In this document: positions 36,046 through 50,700 of the stretch, piece after piece
How the letters are laid out: the number at the start of each line of letters is the position of its first letter
Numbering within the stretch: position 1 is the stretch's first letter
Source: Lingula anatina
Lineage: Eukaryota > Brachiopoda > Lingulata > Lingulida > Lingulidae
DNA: 64,000 nt
Assembly: GCF_001039355.2 (NCBI RefSeq)
Contig: NW_019775532.1
Coordinates: forward strand, 196,355 to 260,354
Direction: 5' to 3'
Program-made: the position numbers and the translations under genes
The notes under the pieces: model-generated
The model's database searches: none
Seen by the model: only the letters and a program-made list of their open reading frames with translations
Told to the model about the DNA's origin: nothing

Positions 36046-36095
36046 ATTTACAATGTTGGCTGGACTGCTTACTTCAATCTAAGGTCATAGCTTAA

Positions 36096-36096
<1 letters not shown>

Positions 36097-36130
<34 letters not shown>
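36097..36130. repeat. (GT)n microsatellite
   Basis: 17 TG units downstream of the RT remnant. Confidence 0.95.
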
Positions 36131-36133
<3 letters not shown>

Positions 36134-36310
36134 ATAACGAATCTAATAGAAGCTCGTCTGATAGTTATGTCTCCATTCAATGCATTGAGTATAATCTTTT
36201 TATGTTGCTTCGCATTGGTGAATCTTTTGTGCAATGCTGCTTGCAATATTACAGAAAAATCAATATTACGAAATAACATGTAATTTCGGAGTGTTTAGGG
36301 CCATGAAATT
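36130..36310. repeat. Diverged repeat shared with 38300-38490
   Basis: Ordered similarity: GTATAATCTTTT, AATCTTTTGTGCAATGCTGC versus AATCTTTTGTACAATGCTGC, and TTTCGGAGTGTTTAGGGCC versus TTTTGGAGTGTTTGATGGTC. No ORF; probably an old interspersed repeat. Confidence 0.4.
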
Positions 36311-36469
36311 GGATATAATTTTAAAAAATTTGGCGCTCGTGATTGTTTGTTCCGAATTGATTACTTTCACACTGAGGAATTTCAGAACTGCGTGAACTTA
36401 AAATAACTCCCAGAACTTGATCTTGCTTTCCTTTTCCAGGCAACGCATATCGTTGTGTGGTTTCCACAC

Positions 36470-36790
36470 TCATAATTTATGGAAATAAGACCTTGATTAC
36501 GCAACCATATTTCATCCTGGCAAATGTTTACCTGGAAATTGCTAATTCAGCGTGTTTGTATTGCGTATTCAAAGCAACATCCAGTACTGATGAAAAAGAA
36601 ACCTCTCTTTCCCCGATCTTTTTTAAAACGTTGGCTTATTCCGGCATCTTTAAGTATGTATAGATCTTAAGTAATTAATATGCTTCTGTGTGCAACGTGG
36701 TCGTCTGCATTTATTCTTGAGATACCGAACTCGTGTAACATCATGCTATCGTGGTTTAACTTCTGTTGGCTGCACTGTCGATATCAAATA
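36470..36790. repeat. Diverged repeat, copy 2
   Basis: Counterpart of 34660-34960; see the shared blocks listed there. Confidence 0.5.
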
Positions 36791-36799
36791 ATTATTACT

Positions 36800-39100
36800 A
36801 CAACAATCATTGTTGCACAGCTGTTTTGATCAGCTGTACGTAGTCAAAGAAAAGGACTGATTGCAACACTTATCATACTAACTGATCTTGAGCTATATAG
36901 ATCAGGCAGGTGGGACCTTGGTAAATTGTTACTAAGAATAAATCATCGCGTAACAAAGTTTCACTTGGCCCTCCTGGGATTCCATAATATCTGTTCACTA
37001 ACTCACTGCTTTACCGTCTCATTGACCCCAATATTTATTTCTCTGTTTGAGTTCTTCAGTTTCCTAAAACCCCACTGGTAATCAGGCTATCTAAATGACA
37101 ATACAAACATTTCTCTATATTTCTTATACACAGGACGAAGCCCAAAAATACATCAAAAGTAATTTCATATAATAAGATATTTGACCTTACATTTACTAGA
37201 TATATATTTGAAGCAATCTAACTGAGGTTGACTTAACTTTAACCAGGAGATGAAGCCACAGTTAAAGTTATATCCTACAACTGAAATCTTCCCTTACAAA
37301 TTGATCACCGGATTGTATACCATGATGTCATTTGTCATGCTATGTCTGTACATTTCCGTATACTGCCTTCATGTATCTTCCCGTAAATCCCTTTTCGTGC
37401 GGCGTCTGTGCGGTGGCAGATGGCCTCCGTAGCCTCTACGATTTTGTCAGGCTAAAAATTTTGATAAACCTTTGAAATCGTAAGCCCGTAGTCCGTAGCT
37501 CGTACTTAAACTTTGCCTCATACTTTGATTTTGCACAGATCCCGTACGTCTGGCCATATTTGGTGGACTTGCAGTGATCGTGAAAATGGTTGGATCAGTT
37601 GTTGGTCTATTTCCCTCTCTTCTTTTGTGGTTAAGAGGGCATGACGAGGGAAAAGATGTCTAAAACCTATTGTAGTTCACTTGTATAAATTTGAAATTGT
37701 GATTTTACTTAACCTGACCACATGGGTGAAAATAAGGGGTTACAATGTATCGATATTCAAGGAAGCCGCACAAAAGGTGTGCGGCAACTGCACTAAGACC
37801 GAAAGAGCTCCTTTCGATCACTTTTCAAAATAAAAAGATTTTTCTTCCCTTGACCTTGTTTGAGAAATGACACCCTCACGTAATAATAGCTCCTTACGAT
37901 ACCCCCCACCTCACAAAAAATCGTAGGGAAAATCGTATACGATTTCATCGTGCGGAGCACCTGGCAAATGTGATATAGGGTTTACAAAAAGAGTAGCATA
38001 TATTAAGAGATTCAGGTATATTGTTATAACCCAGACCCTGAAATAATCTTACCAAAATTTGAAATAATTTGAATGATAATATGATGTTTCTAAAATGAAA
38101 TTCGGCCATGAAATCACCACTACGACACTTGAACTTAAATGAAAGTAGATAGCCAACTTGTGTTAAAATTCTTTCAGTGCACATTTCAGTGCAAATTACG
38201 CGCGTCAGTTTGATGCATACCTGTAACTCTATCTGCCCAACACAGCGGGGATAAAAAAAAGGCATAGTAAAAAAGGCCGCCGCATTGTTGGACCTTGCTT
38301 GCAAAGCTAATAGCAGTTATATTCATGCCACGTATGCATTTTGCGTATAATCTTTTGTACAATGCTGCCTGAAATGAAAATAAAAAATAGAAAAGAAATT
38401 TAAATCCCGGTCGCACAAGGGACGCTGCGTCAACATTATGGCATTACAAAAGAAATTTTGGAGTGTTTGATGGTCCTGAGAATGTATATATGAGTTTTAA
38501 GACAAAGTCAAATGTGACAGGTCACGCGTGAACCTGTGTCCCTGTAGTTGACGCGTGCAGCACTTTTAAAGGCTGTCAGTTATTATTTCTTTAAATATCC
38601 CTGGGAAGAGTGGCATTCAATTCCTAAGTTTGACCTTTTTCTAAGCAAAGCGTTGATGTTCTATTGGAATATTTCATAAAAAAGATTATAGAATATCTTA
38701 AAGATGTCTTGCATTTGAGTGACCATAATAAACGCACTGATTTGTGTTTTTAATCTGCCACAGTTGAATAAAATAAGATTAAATAAGTTATATGCAATGA
38801 AAATAGGCAACAGCATGTTTTTATTTGTAATATTTCTATTTTTATTATTTTTTTGCCTGCTGCATTAGTTGATATTACATATTGTACCAGGTTTAGTAGT
38901 ATGTTGGTATGGAGGTTTGGTGTGGGGAATCCATTAATCAGAAATAGAAAAGGGAATTTTTTCCGGGATTTGCATATGCAAGCGAAATATTGGAATTTTG
39001 GGTAGGGTTTTTTTTCCCGCCAAATATAGCTATAAACTGCATCTTGACTAAGTTCAGTGTTCTTAGAAGTCATTACTAAATCAACGTAAAATATTCAGTA
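36800..39100. other. Intergenic region without a supported gene
   Basis: Contains a diverged repeat (38300-38490) and CGTA-rich stretches near 37370-37560 and 37880-37960 (motifs such as CCGTAG, TCGTACG, ATCGTATACGAT) that look like an old repeat. No splice-supported coding exon seen. Confidence 0.4.
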
Positions 39101-39191
39101 TTATTAAGAGTGGAATACGGAGTGGAAGTTAGTATTACCGAGGACAGACGTGATAATCAGCACCCGTTATCAAAAATTCATCAACAATAAG

Positions 39192-40037
39192 ATGACAGAC
39201 GTCAAAGGATCCGGGTCACATGTCGTGGAAAGCGTGGTTAAACAGATTCATAGTTCGGGTTTATTTCCTGATGATAAGAAACTCCTTCGTAGAATAGCTT
39301 ACGTAGAGTCCAAGGACGGAACTGACCGAAACACCTACCGACCTAATTACTACGGCGGAATTTGGCAGGTGAGTCATAGCAAATATATGGCACGTATTGA
39401 TTTGGCGTTGTTTTTGTATTAAATGATATCCATGGCGTTAGCTGCTACCACTAGTAGGCCTACTTTTACAACAACCTCTTGCTACTTCTACTTCTATTCG
39501 GTCTATTTGCAGCGTCAATTTGTTGCCGCCAGTCTTGTTGATATTCACGCTATTTTTTTTTCTGAAAAAAGAGTTATGAAACTTGACATAGCAACTGCGG
39601 GTATTATTTGAGTCAGCGGGGATAATGATAGTTTTTTGTGTGTGCATAAAACGAAACTGACTTGAGGGGAAAATAAGTGCTTCAGAACTGGCATTTTATA
39701 GATATCCCGATCGTTACTGGGTTTTCCTTTATCTGTATAGGTTGATCTGCTTGGGTTTCAAGCCACCCAAGACACTGGCAGTCACCCTGGACTTAACGCA
39801 AAACATGCTGGCATCAAACAAAAGTTCGGCATAGACTGGCCTGCCGCCCAGTGGTCAGACCTCCTTAAACCCCTCTACTCCGGTTTGGCAGCGCGTCTGG
39901 TTCTGTCCAATATTCCCGCGGCCGTTCCTGCAGACGTGAGAGGACAGGCTGAATACTGGAAGAAGTATTACAATACCGGGAGTGGAGCGGGGACGCCACA
40001 GAAGTTCATTGATGATGTTGCGGTTTTGGAGAAATAA
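39192..40037 (+). CDS. Lysozyme-like domain protein without VWA (paralogue)
   Basis: Two exons, 39192-39368 and 39741-40037 (stop TAA), giving 157 residues that align end to end with residues ~30-187 of the neighbouring lysozyme-like/VWA protein: RRIAYVESKDGTDRNTYR, YYGGIWQVD, SDLLKPLYSGLAARLVLSNI and YNTGSGAGTPQKFIDD. The intron sits at the same place (GGIWQ|VD, phase 0), so the two are tandem duplicates. The candidate catalytic Glu is kept. The first in-frame ATG gives MTDVKGSGSHVV with no signal peptide; an in-frame extension upstream to 39150 has no ATG. Either the protein is cytosolic or an upstream signal exon was missed. Confidence 0.75.
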
Positions 40038-41741
40038 ACTAAGCAAACAATAGATATTTTGGTTAGCACGTACTACTGTACACGGTGTCTCTAGTAATAC
40101 CAGACTTTTGCATAAATATGTATTCGGTATATTATTGTTGTTGTGAATATTACATGGTATGTACCACTCTTTTAAAGACTATATTCTAATATGTTGAAAT
40201 ACCTGGCATTTGAACTAGGTTCAAATAATAATAATAATCTTCAAAATAGCTGGATACTTCATCTCTCATTCAATATAAAATGCAATATCTTTTAAAAAGA
40301 ATAGCTCCATGAGATTTTAGTATCAGTCTATCGGGTACTTCTTTTTTTTTTTAACAATGGTGAATGGAAAACGATATTTGCACTATATAATAAAGGAATT
40401 TATTCTAATGTTTGCTTATTCATATTTTACATTGGCTTAACTAACTTCATCTAAAATTATAAAAAATTCTAATATATGTATATAATATGCAGAAAAAAAA
40501 TTGTTGCATAAAAGAAACAGCACAGTAAAAACCAAAAAAAAATTGTGAGACAAAAAGGGTGAATACATTTATCACAGTGAAAATAAGAAGATAAAAATCA
40601 GTCTCAAATAAAAGCATATTTAAAACATTTGGTACTTAAACATAATAATAGGAACCTTTATCATCCAAAAATACTTGTTTTTTTATCATAGTTTTGCTTC
40701 AAAGTAAGCACATGGTTCATATCAGATATATAACCATGTTGTAAAATGAACACCTATAAAATTGTTTCAAATTAAAAGCTTGAAATTTGAAATGTGCACA
40801 CAATACCCCATTATATCATCGTATGGTGAAACCTGAGGGAGACGACTGCTTTACTGGTAGACTTTTTCCATTAAGAATGGATAATTCAAGTGAGCCATAG
40901 TAATTTACAAGTTTGCTTTGTAAAATGCTGGGAGAAAATATTGCACAGATTAACAGATGTGTATAAACATACTGAATTGAGCTTTAATGGAAACAGGGCT
41001 CTGTACTTTTAGAAAATATGGACGGAAATGAAAAAATAAAAGCTTAATCAAAAAGTCAAAAGAAAAAAAATAAGCATGTGACTTACAAAAAATATAAATA
41101 TCTCTAATTGACGTATATATGTACAAATGCAGTGTTTATGAAATCAGTTGTAAAATGTGTTCAGTTCCAAGAACACTGGCCCCAAAAGCCATTAACGTTG
41201 TACAGTCTCATTGAAGATGGGAACCAAAACTCTGGGATTTTTTTTTAAATCATAAATGAGATCCATCATTGTTTCTGTTTTGTTCCCATGTAGTGACATT
41301 TGACAAAGCATATTGTATTATCATATATGGGGTAATAGCAGGAATGTAATAAATTGTCAGGAGATGCATGCTGCAACTCAGTAATGCATAGCCAGAATAC
41401 ATAATGCTCCTGCATAAAGCAGGGCTACATGCATAGGAAAAAAATATATATATATTATTACATTTTAACTACTATTTTACATCCTTTGAAATATAATACC
41501 AATCCAATATAATAACAATAATTATAAACATTTTCTGAATATTTTCATACACAAAAGAACTGAGTATGATGTTTTATGTATTAATAATATATGTTACAAG
41601 TTATACAATGTTTGGCATTAAGACAAACACATTTATGAAAAGCTATAAAGCATATTTCATTGGGAGAGACATTGGTGTTAATCCCAGAAATGAACTGCAT
41701 TCCTCAAGAGCACATTTTAAGTCACAATCTGCTCTGCTTCT
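40038..41741. other. Converging 3' UTRs
   Basis: AATAAA for the plus-strand lysozyme-like paralogue at 40389-40394; reverse-strand AATAAA at 40399-40404 is a candidate end for DCDC1, which would give it a 3' UTR of about 1.3 kb. The two signals almost touch. No other gene seen. Confidence 0.5.
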
Positions 41742-44700
41742 CTACTGCAATGGCCCTTGGCTTTCAGTCACAAATGTTTGCTGGGTATGTCCATTGCTCT
41801 TTACATTGTCTGTAGCCAAAACTGGGGGCCCAAAGGGATCAACCTAAAACAAAGAAAATGTTTTCTTTTATGACAGTGTCTGAATTCTTGCACGATAATT
41901 AAGCTGTTACCTGAAAACCATCCACTTATTTGTTATAATTCTTAAATCCTTTTTTACTGTAAACATTTTATCTTGTTTCACTTACCTCTATGTTCATATC
42001 CCTGGTGTGTTTCACCATTATTTCAGTTGCCTTGGGACCATACTGTTTCCTTGCCCTGCCCCAGTTTGCTTTGACTTCCACATTGACTGAAGAATCTCTG
42101 GGCTTCAGGAACCCTTTCCCTGTGGACACAGCCAGGATCATGTCTCTCTTGATCTCATCAAAGTCCGATATCTGAAAGGAAGATCCATAGTGCTTGAAAG
42201 CAATGATGAACAACTGACTACTGCCAACAAAACAAAGACTTTAATATTAGCATTAATATACATTTGGTATTTCTCAATCTGGTTTGTTATAAATATTTAA
42301 GTTGCCAAATTATTAATAGTGCAATTTGTCTCATAAAAACCTTATTTAACTGATGAATGGGATGTGTGCTTCAATGCTTTATTTTTCACAGAGTTGCAGC
42401 TGTTACTAATAGCTTACATCTAATCATTTTACAGACTGAATAGCACAGATACTAAATAGTCCTCAACATTTCAAAGCACTATTTTCCACTAAAGAACACT
42501 TCTCTAAAATAATCATAATCTTTACCAAAATATTACTCAAATCTTTGTTCACTGCCTACCTGTTTTCCATCCAAGGTATAGAGATACTTAGCGGCTTTCA
42601 TTAAATTCAGCCTGGACACTGAAGCATCTAGAATCTCTCCAATACTTCCTCCCCAAACATAGGTGGCATGCTGCAGGTCTTCCCCATTGGGGAACACAAG
42701 AATCCTCTTCACAACAGGCTGGGCATACAAGTTTCTGGAAATGTTCACGGTTGGTTTGGTCTTGGTCACTTCCTTCTGGGCAGCTTTCACCTCAGAGAGA
42801 TGGGACTGGGAAAGAAATGGAAGATTCAAGTAAAACTACATTCTTTTGATCCACTTAAAAGAATCACACTTCCGTATAAAGGCAGTGCACCAAATGGAGA
42901 GTTGAAAGATGAAACATTGCGACTGATTACTTGGCATTGCTTATAATTATCAAAGCCCCCCCCCCTCATTTGGGTGCAGTCATCTCATTTTCCATAACAT
43001 ACACTACAAAGTATTATATCTTAATTTTAACTAAAAGAGGCTGCAGTTAAATAAAAGTCACTTTTTAATTAACTTATCCACCAAGTTTTTATCAAAAAGT
43101 ATTGCCACATCCAGAACATTAACCTGCAATTGGTGAACTTTGTCATGTTTTCTCTGCTCATCAAAAGTGGGTTCCTGCCAGTTCCCCTCTATAAGCACTG
43201 GGTTTCGTGTGCTTCTGGTTGGCTTGTACTCTCCAGGGTTCAGCTCTTCCAATCTGCGACCTGGGGAAAGAGGTTGTAATTAGTATATTGTATAACTGAA
43301 ATAATGGTGAAATAATAGAAGAATGCATTGTAAAAGTGTCTTGCTTCACTAAACTAAGTCCCTTATCATGGTGACAAAATAGAGCAAGGATTTTTGTTTG
43401 ACATCTAACCTCACTTCTTCTACTTTAAAGTGGTTATATGAAACATTACACACGTTACTTACAGTTTATATAAAAAAAAGAAACGAAATACAGTTTATCA
43501 AAATATATGGAACATAACACATTGATTTGACATAGTCAGCTAATTCTCTTCTTACCCTGCATTTGTCTGAGCACATGTTTCTCTTTCTCCAGCTCATATG
43601 TAACAGCTGCTCTCTCCTCTCTGTTCTGAATGCCTTGGAGATACTTCTCTTCTGCATCTGAAGCAGGGTAATATACAGGGTAAACACTTTTAAAAATCAA
43701 AAGTCATATGATGATCTCCCAAAGATATGACTGAGGTGCACTTAGCATTACATTTTTGATGTTGAATTTTACTCTATACTGATTAAAAAATGAATTTAAA
43801 AAGATGTCCATAAAAAGTCATTATAAATGTTGGTAATGAGGGTCTTATATAGTAGTCTGAATATCTTTTCACTTGTTTACGGCAACAATTGGACAACCAG
43901 AAAATAACAAACTTTTCTTAGATACTTTGATAGACAAGCACCTCAAACACAAACAGAAAAAGAGAAAATGTAACAATTATGCAATGGGAATTTTATGATG
44001 ATCATTTTCCAAGCACCAACCTTCTGGTTTAACAAAAGCCTCTCCTGCTGATGCCCACACCTCAATGGGGTACCTCAGGATAAACTCCAGAGGTGGATTC
44101 TGGACTAGATAATCAGTGTCTATACTCCCCTTTCTGGGGTTCTTCACACTTGGCTTGGACACACTGCTCTGGTCACCAATGCTTTCTTCACCTGTAAAGC
44201 ATGCACAGATACTGTTGATATACAAACACACTTGAGGTCTGATTTAATAAAAAGAATATTAACAGCTGAGCATATTAAAATGTAATGAAAACATTTTTTT
44301 AGTAAACATCAACATCAACATCATGGACATCAATATACTAAGCATCAGTCTCAGTCACATTTTCCCTTTCACTGCTCTTGGATATCACGCAATAGATATT
44401 AAGACCATTCCTCAGTTTCTTTGAGACGACAAGCACCATTCCCCCATGTATTCTATACACTAGTGCCTGTCAAAGCAACAAGGAGACCAAGCAACAATAC
44501 AATGTAAGCTATATTCAGGCTAAGCCAGGGGTGTTTTCTTACCATCTGAAGCATGTACATGACCATTTAGGTGCACATGTCCCATACGCTCATGTACTAT
44601 CACAGTGCTAGTGCTGCCACTGGATTGTGAGGCTTCACGCTGTTGTTCCAATGTTTTTAGCGTGCCTGTGTCAGAAGAAAATGCAAGGTGCAGAAAGTGC

Positions 44701-47700
44701 AGGTTATGAGAAACTTAAACAGACACACACACATACTCACACGCAGGACAGAAATGATATAAGTTAGAACAAAATGTTATTCAATATTGTATCTTTTATG
44801 ATGGATATAAAAACTGTTTGAAAATTTTCCATGGGTAACTTTATATCATGAATTTTTGTGGGGAAAATATTGCTCCTTTTTAGTATACAAGCAGTGGCAA
44901 TAACTGTGGTACACATAAAGCAAAGGGGAGTTCAGGTCACAGTGGTCAGGCATTGGTTAATATAAAACCCTTTTTACAGCTGTTATTCAATTTCTTTTAT
45001 ATAGTAATGTCTATATAATATAACCACAATAACATCAATAGTGTTTACCCAAGCTTGAAGAAGTGAGGATGACACCACAAAAAAGGTGCACAAATTATGT
45101 TTATCTTCAAAATTCTACATTCTATCACACTTTTCTACACAAGTTTAAGAAATAAAAGGGTTAAAAAAACTGGTGCACACTTTCTGAATATAACATAATA
45201 ATGGTCATTAGACAAGTGCCCACAGTCTAAATGTAAGCTTCATCTCATGTAGTCATTTAAAGCAGTTTTTCCTAGCTATTTAAACTTGGACACTGACTCA
45301 CCATCATCACTCTGCATTCCCTTCCCATCTGGAGCAGGTCTTATTTCTCCCTTGGCTTGTTTCTCCTTCATGTTCTCCTTGATCTTTGTCATGTAGTCAT
45401 CCACTGCCCAGTTAATCAAGTCCTCCACATCCAGGACCAGCATACCATCAGAGGTGTACAGTCTGCGGGCAGCATTGGCCATCTGCAGGGCATGCGTGCA
45501 CTGGTCAAGCAGCTGAAATGGTAGAGCAAGGATTCTGACTGATGATAACATAACACAATAGAGATAATGATGAAAAATTCATTGTAATCCCCATAAATTT
45601 AAATACACAACTGCTGGATTTCAAATAAATATAATGATATTATTGATAATTCAAGATTGAGGTATCAATACATTTCAAATCCATAGCCTTAGTTCACAAG
45701 TAAAACTCCACATGGCAACTCACCCCTACAATGCTGGAGCCTACTAGTACATGACCTGGCTTCATTCTGCCCTCCCCATTCCTGTACACATAGATCTTGA
45801 CTGGCTTGATAAACCTGGCAGCATTGATCTCCCTGGCGATGACTCTGACACTGCGCTCCTCTCGCAGCCTCTCAAACTGGTCCTCCCACTCACTTAAGGT
45901 GTTCTCTGCTTCAAAGGTTGACAGGTCAACCTTGCCGTTGAGGCAATGGAAACTTCCTGCTTGCTTCAGTCCCTTTTCCCTTGCTGGAAATAGTTATTTT
46001 TAAAGGTCAGTTTCATGTTGTAAAGGGCAAAATGTGTAAATATAATGTTCTAAAACTTCTCAATTTTTCTTTTCATATATAAACCAATATCACTGCTGCA
46101 TCTGTTAATTTGGGTTGTCATCAAAGCTGATCACATTTTCCAGTATCTAATTTAGAGCCAATAATCATGTTCTTAAAATTGGATATTCAAGTTTATTCTG
46201 ACAGAGCCTGCAATGCATTTTTGGGGTCTATATACAATGTACACTCATTCATAAATACTCACCACTTCCCATCGCACAAGCAAAGTCCACATTACGATCC
46301 AGCCTCCGTACTTTCTGTTGACCTCTCATTGCACGAGAACAGGAAGTGCACATTATGACCTCCTCTGATTTAGAGTTACTGGTAGCCATATATACAATAT
46401 AGCCCTGAAATGTTTAGAAAAAATAAGGATTTTACTCTTCTCTTCTGATATGCTTGGAGATGCATACATATTAACCTTGAATAACGTTCTGTTGAAAGAA
46501 AAAACACCATTGTACATAAAATAAAATGCTTACCGGTTGATCTAAGCTTTCTCCTTGTCTTACAGCATAAGTGCAAACATTAGCCTTGTTGGCTGCTGTA
46601 ATTTCTGTAAAATATGAAAATAAGAACATAAAAGATTTTTTAAATACAACAATCACACACACAAAAAACTGACAAACATAATCAATACTAATCTTTGCAA
46701 ATAAAAAGCTCTTTTAACAAACAATTAACTTCTATTTGAAAAATATTTGATAATCCTTTACAACAAACATCCTTAACCAGTAATATTTTGTCAAAGAAAA
46801 AAAAACATTCCAACTATTGTTCAACTCACCCATATCAGTTGCGTCTGTTTTAAATGCATACAAAAACCCAAGCTCTGGGTCGAATCCCCACTTCTGATTT
46901 GCTGCGCCATACTTTGTGTTCTTCTTATGCTGAAGAGTCACACCACACCCAGGATAGGACGGAGTGGCAGCATCCTCTGCCTCATGTCTCTGTACAGCTG
47001 GCATGTTTACTGTTAGTACCATTGAGGGACTGTGCTTGGAGCGCAAAAACCTAGAGTATTAGAAAGTGATTACCTTCTTTATTAATACGATGATAATCAT
47101 GATTCACTACTGTCATCCATCTTCATGCACTCGGTTATGCCAACAATTACATTATCCATGTCCGTTGAGCATACAAGTAATACACCATTGACTTCATACT
47201 TAATTTCTTATTTACTTAATTCAACAATGCACATAAATGCATTTGAGATGACTGCATGCAGTAAATGAAAAACACACAAAACTTAACACCTAAATGTTGA
47301 ACTTGGGTATTTCAGTGCTTTGATTGGAGATTATATTCGGTTTTGATAATAAGACTCATAAATTAAGTCAATCCATGCAGAATATAAGCTTTGGTTATTA
47401 TTTGATTTCTATATGTGTGCCTCCATACAAGCAATATAAAAAGTTCTAAAAGCCTAAGTAAAAAATAGGAAATTCATGCTGCTAAACATGAAACTTCTAA
47501 AATACATCTTTAAGTATACTTGCTTAAAATAAACCTGTTTTTTTTTTTGACTCCTTGCTGTTATCCAGGCAACATATGACAGGGCAAAGTCTATTTACAG
47601 ACGAGAGCATGCTTTAACTGCCAGACCCATGGTGAAATTGGTCAACTGCAGGGTCATGTACATTTCAAAGTCATGCATTAAATCCCTGGGTCCAATAAAA

Positions 47701-50700
47701 TCATGCCAAGAAATCCAATTCATGATACACCCATACATCAACATTATAACCAAAAAAAAAAAAAAAAAAAAAAAACATACTGAAACATGCAAAACTAAAT
47801 AACTGTCCACATTCCTGACACTCTCACCTAGGATCATTATCTATGTCTATTGTTAGAACGAGCTGAGGATGATACTTGGATACAATATGCCTGGAAATTG
47901 TATTAATACATAGCGATATTATGAAACACTTACTGAAAGCGGATAATTCCTGAATCTACACATTTATATTACCAGGATCATATCTTTAAAAAAGGCCCTA
48001 CCGAAAATTTGATAAAAATAGCAACAAATGCACAGACAATTAACTTTTGGTTTGAAAATTATTATTTTATTTCTTTGTTAAATAACCTAAATCTGTCAAA
48101 AAATACAGCAACCTATAGATCACTACATACCCATCATCAGTAAGTGTCCATCTCTGGTAAGCATCATCAGGTTTCTTCTTGACCAGCACCACATCAGCCA
48201 CCCTGGTCTCAGACTCCACTACCCCCAGGACCAGGTTGGGGTTGTAAACACAGCTGATGTGACCATTCTCAAACTTAAACTTCTGAAGATTCATGCCTAC
48301 GTTACGTGGTGAACTCTTGGGTTTGGGCCTAGAGTTGAGACAAAACAATGGTATATATGAAAAATAGTATATAAGGGGTCTTTCCCATAACCCTATCACA
48401 CTAGCTGGATCAATCTAACTCCTTGGGGATTCTTGCTAAATTGCATTCAGTTTAAGCTGCTTAAATGTAAGGCACGCTTCCTGTAATTTACGCAATTTAA
48501 AGTACTTGGGTAAAGTCGGGAAAACTTTGTGGTCCATAATATTGTTCATGTTGCTCTGTGAGGGGGCATGCCAGGCAATTAAGCTGATTAGACTGACTGT
48601 GCCTTAGCGAGAAGCCTTGCTGAGAAAGATTGATCCTGCTAGAATGATAAGGTTAATGGGAATGCAGTTATAGATATGTAAACATCTGCACTTTATTAAT
48701 TTTTTATTAGTTGACAGACAGCATTATCTGAATCACTTGTAGTCATTTATCACACATTTTCAAAGTAATTTAATTTCTAGACCTAAAGAACCTTTTTTTC
48801 CCTTTTGTTCAAAGTAGGACCCTTTATTGCATACTTGTATTTTTCATAGAGTTCTGGACTGGTATAGCCTGGTTCATCGCTATCATCATTAGCATTGATG
48901 ACATCATCAAAGCTGCCATGGAGGTTGACTCTCTCCCAAGGCCAGCGCAGACTGTCTAACCTTTGGTCTGATTTTAAGTGAGCACGCTCATGGGCTGATC
49001 TGTAAACAAAAATAATCTTTTTTTATAAAGTCACAAAAAAAGAAGCTTTTCAGTGTAAAAAAGATGAAAATATATTTCTGTTATTTTTTCAAGAATTTAA
49101 AACAATCTCAAACTGCTGTACATGTAAAATAAATAAGTGTTAAAACTGATTAATAAAAATTTTGCGAAGTCTTTTAGTAGCCATCAATAACAAACAACAA
49201 ATAAAGACAATACATGTACCCCACAAGACATCAACTCAACAAGACCAATTTACAGTTCACATCCACAAAGTCTTAGTACACTTAGCCTTTTTTTAATCAG
49301 TCAACACAGTGAAGGCATAGAACTTCATATTGAAAAATAAGTCTGAAAGAATAGCAGTAGCTGCTGATTCAGTCATATCATGGGGATACATCTTGAGCAA
49401 TACAGAGAATACTCATGCAAGAAAAAGATCATATCCCTAGTGCAAAAAGCCATACAGGAACTTGATTGTGTGATATTTAGTATGTTATAATACCTGCACT
49501 GGGTAATCTTGGGACACATTATAAATAAAACCAAGAGGTTTCAAGACAACATTCAATCTGAATAACTTTCCATCTTTTTTTCATCACATTTAGTTCTTAT
49601 ATATATATATACAATAAGAAGGCCAACAAAGAATAAGGCACTGTTTTTAAAGGGAAGATCAAATGCAAAATTTGCAGGAGGAAAAGCAGTTGTCCAAGAC
49701 TAAAGAATAATATTTTTCCAACACATATACCTCTTATTGGGGATTCTGTTGTAATCACATTGAAAAAAAAATGAAAGAGAAAATTATACCATTTAATTTT
49801 CAATGGCTTAGGCTTGTCTACAGCAAATGCAATTACACTATCAACACTTAGCATGTAAATTTAATTAGACACAAACAATTACAAAAGTGAATTTTCTAAA
49901 TAATACATTAAAAATGAACAAATCCAGGGTGTGTTGTGTCACTTTTGTGACCCATCCTATTTGGCCCTCAACAGATGAAAATCAATATGAAGAACCAATG
50001 CACACAAAACCAATTCAAGCTGTACCTGTTCTCATGGAGCATCTCCTCTATCTGTCTCTTTTTCTCCTCCTGTTCTTTTCTCTGTTCTTCTATCAGCTGT
50101 TTCTGCCTGGCTTCCTCTCCACTCAGTATGCTGTGTCTTTGCTCTGGTGTCAGGCAGCATGTCTGGACCACCAGCTTGGCATTGGGGACCAGGGCACTGT
50201 CAACTGCCAGTACTAAGTCTAAAATGAATCAAATGTGCATGGTATTACAATAATTAAATTTTAAAAAAAATTTTTCATGTATTTTTGAATGTATATCACC
50301 TCAGTAAATCATGAGAAATATCCCACCAATATTTCATTAACAGATTTCCAGGTATATAAACATATGTTTTAATTTCATAATACTTCACAGTGCTAAGATT
50401 AAATCATTTAGATTTAGTGGTGTGTGTGTGTGTGTGTGTGGGGGGGGGGGGGGGGCAGTTAAACACTTTATATTTACCTTGTGGATTCCTGAGAGCCACA
50501 TACTGCCTGATCTGGGCAATATCTTGTCCTAAGGTGGCCAGTAGGTAGCGCCTCTGTTGCTCAGCTTTGGTCAGCTTGGGGTCATTCCAGGCTTCACCAC
50601 AGGACACATAGACCAGCTGGTCCCTCTTAAGTCCCTGGAGTGTGGTGTGCTCTATACCCTTCTCATCAAACAGGCGTCTGGCAGCAAATGGTAGGTCAAT

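Noticed and set aside
37360-37960. CGTA-rich segments as a possible gene or element
   Set aside because: Motifs recur loosely but I could not define termini, a repeat unit or an ORF.
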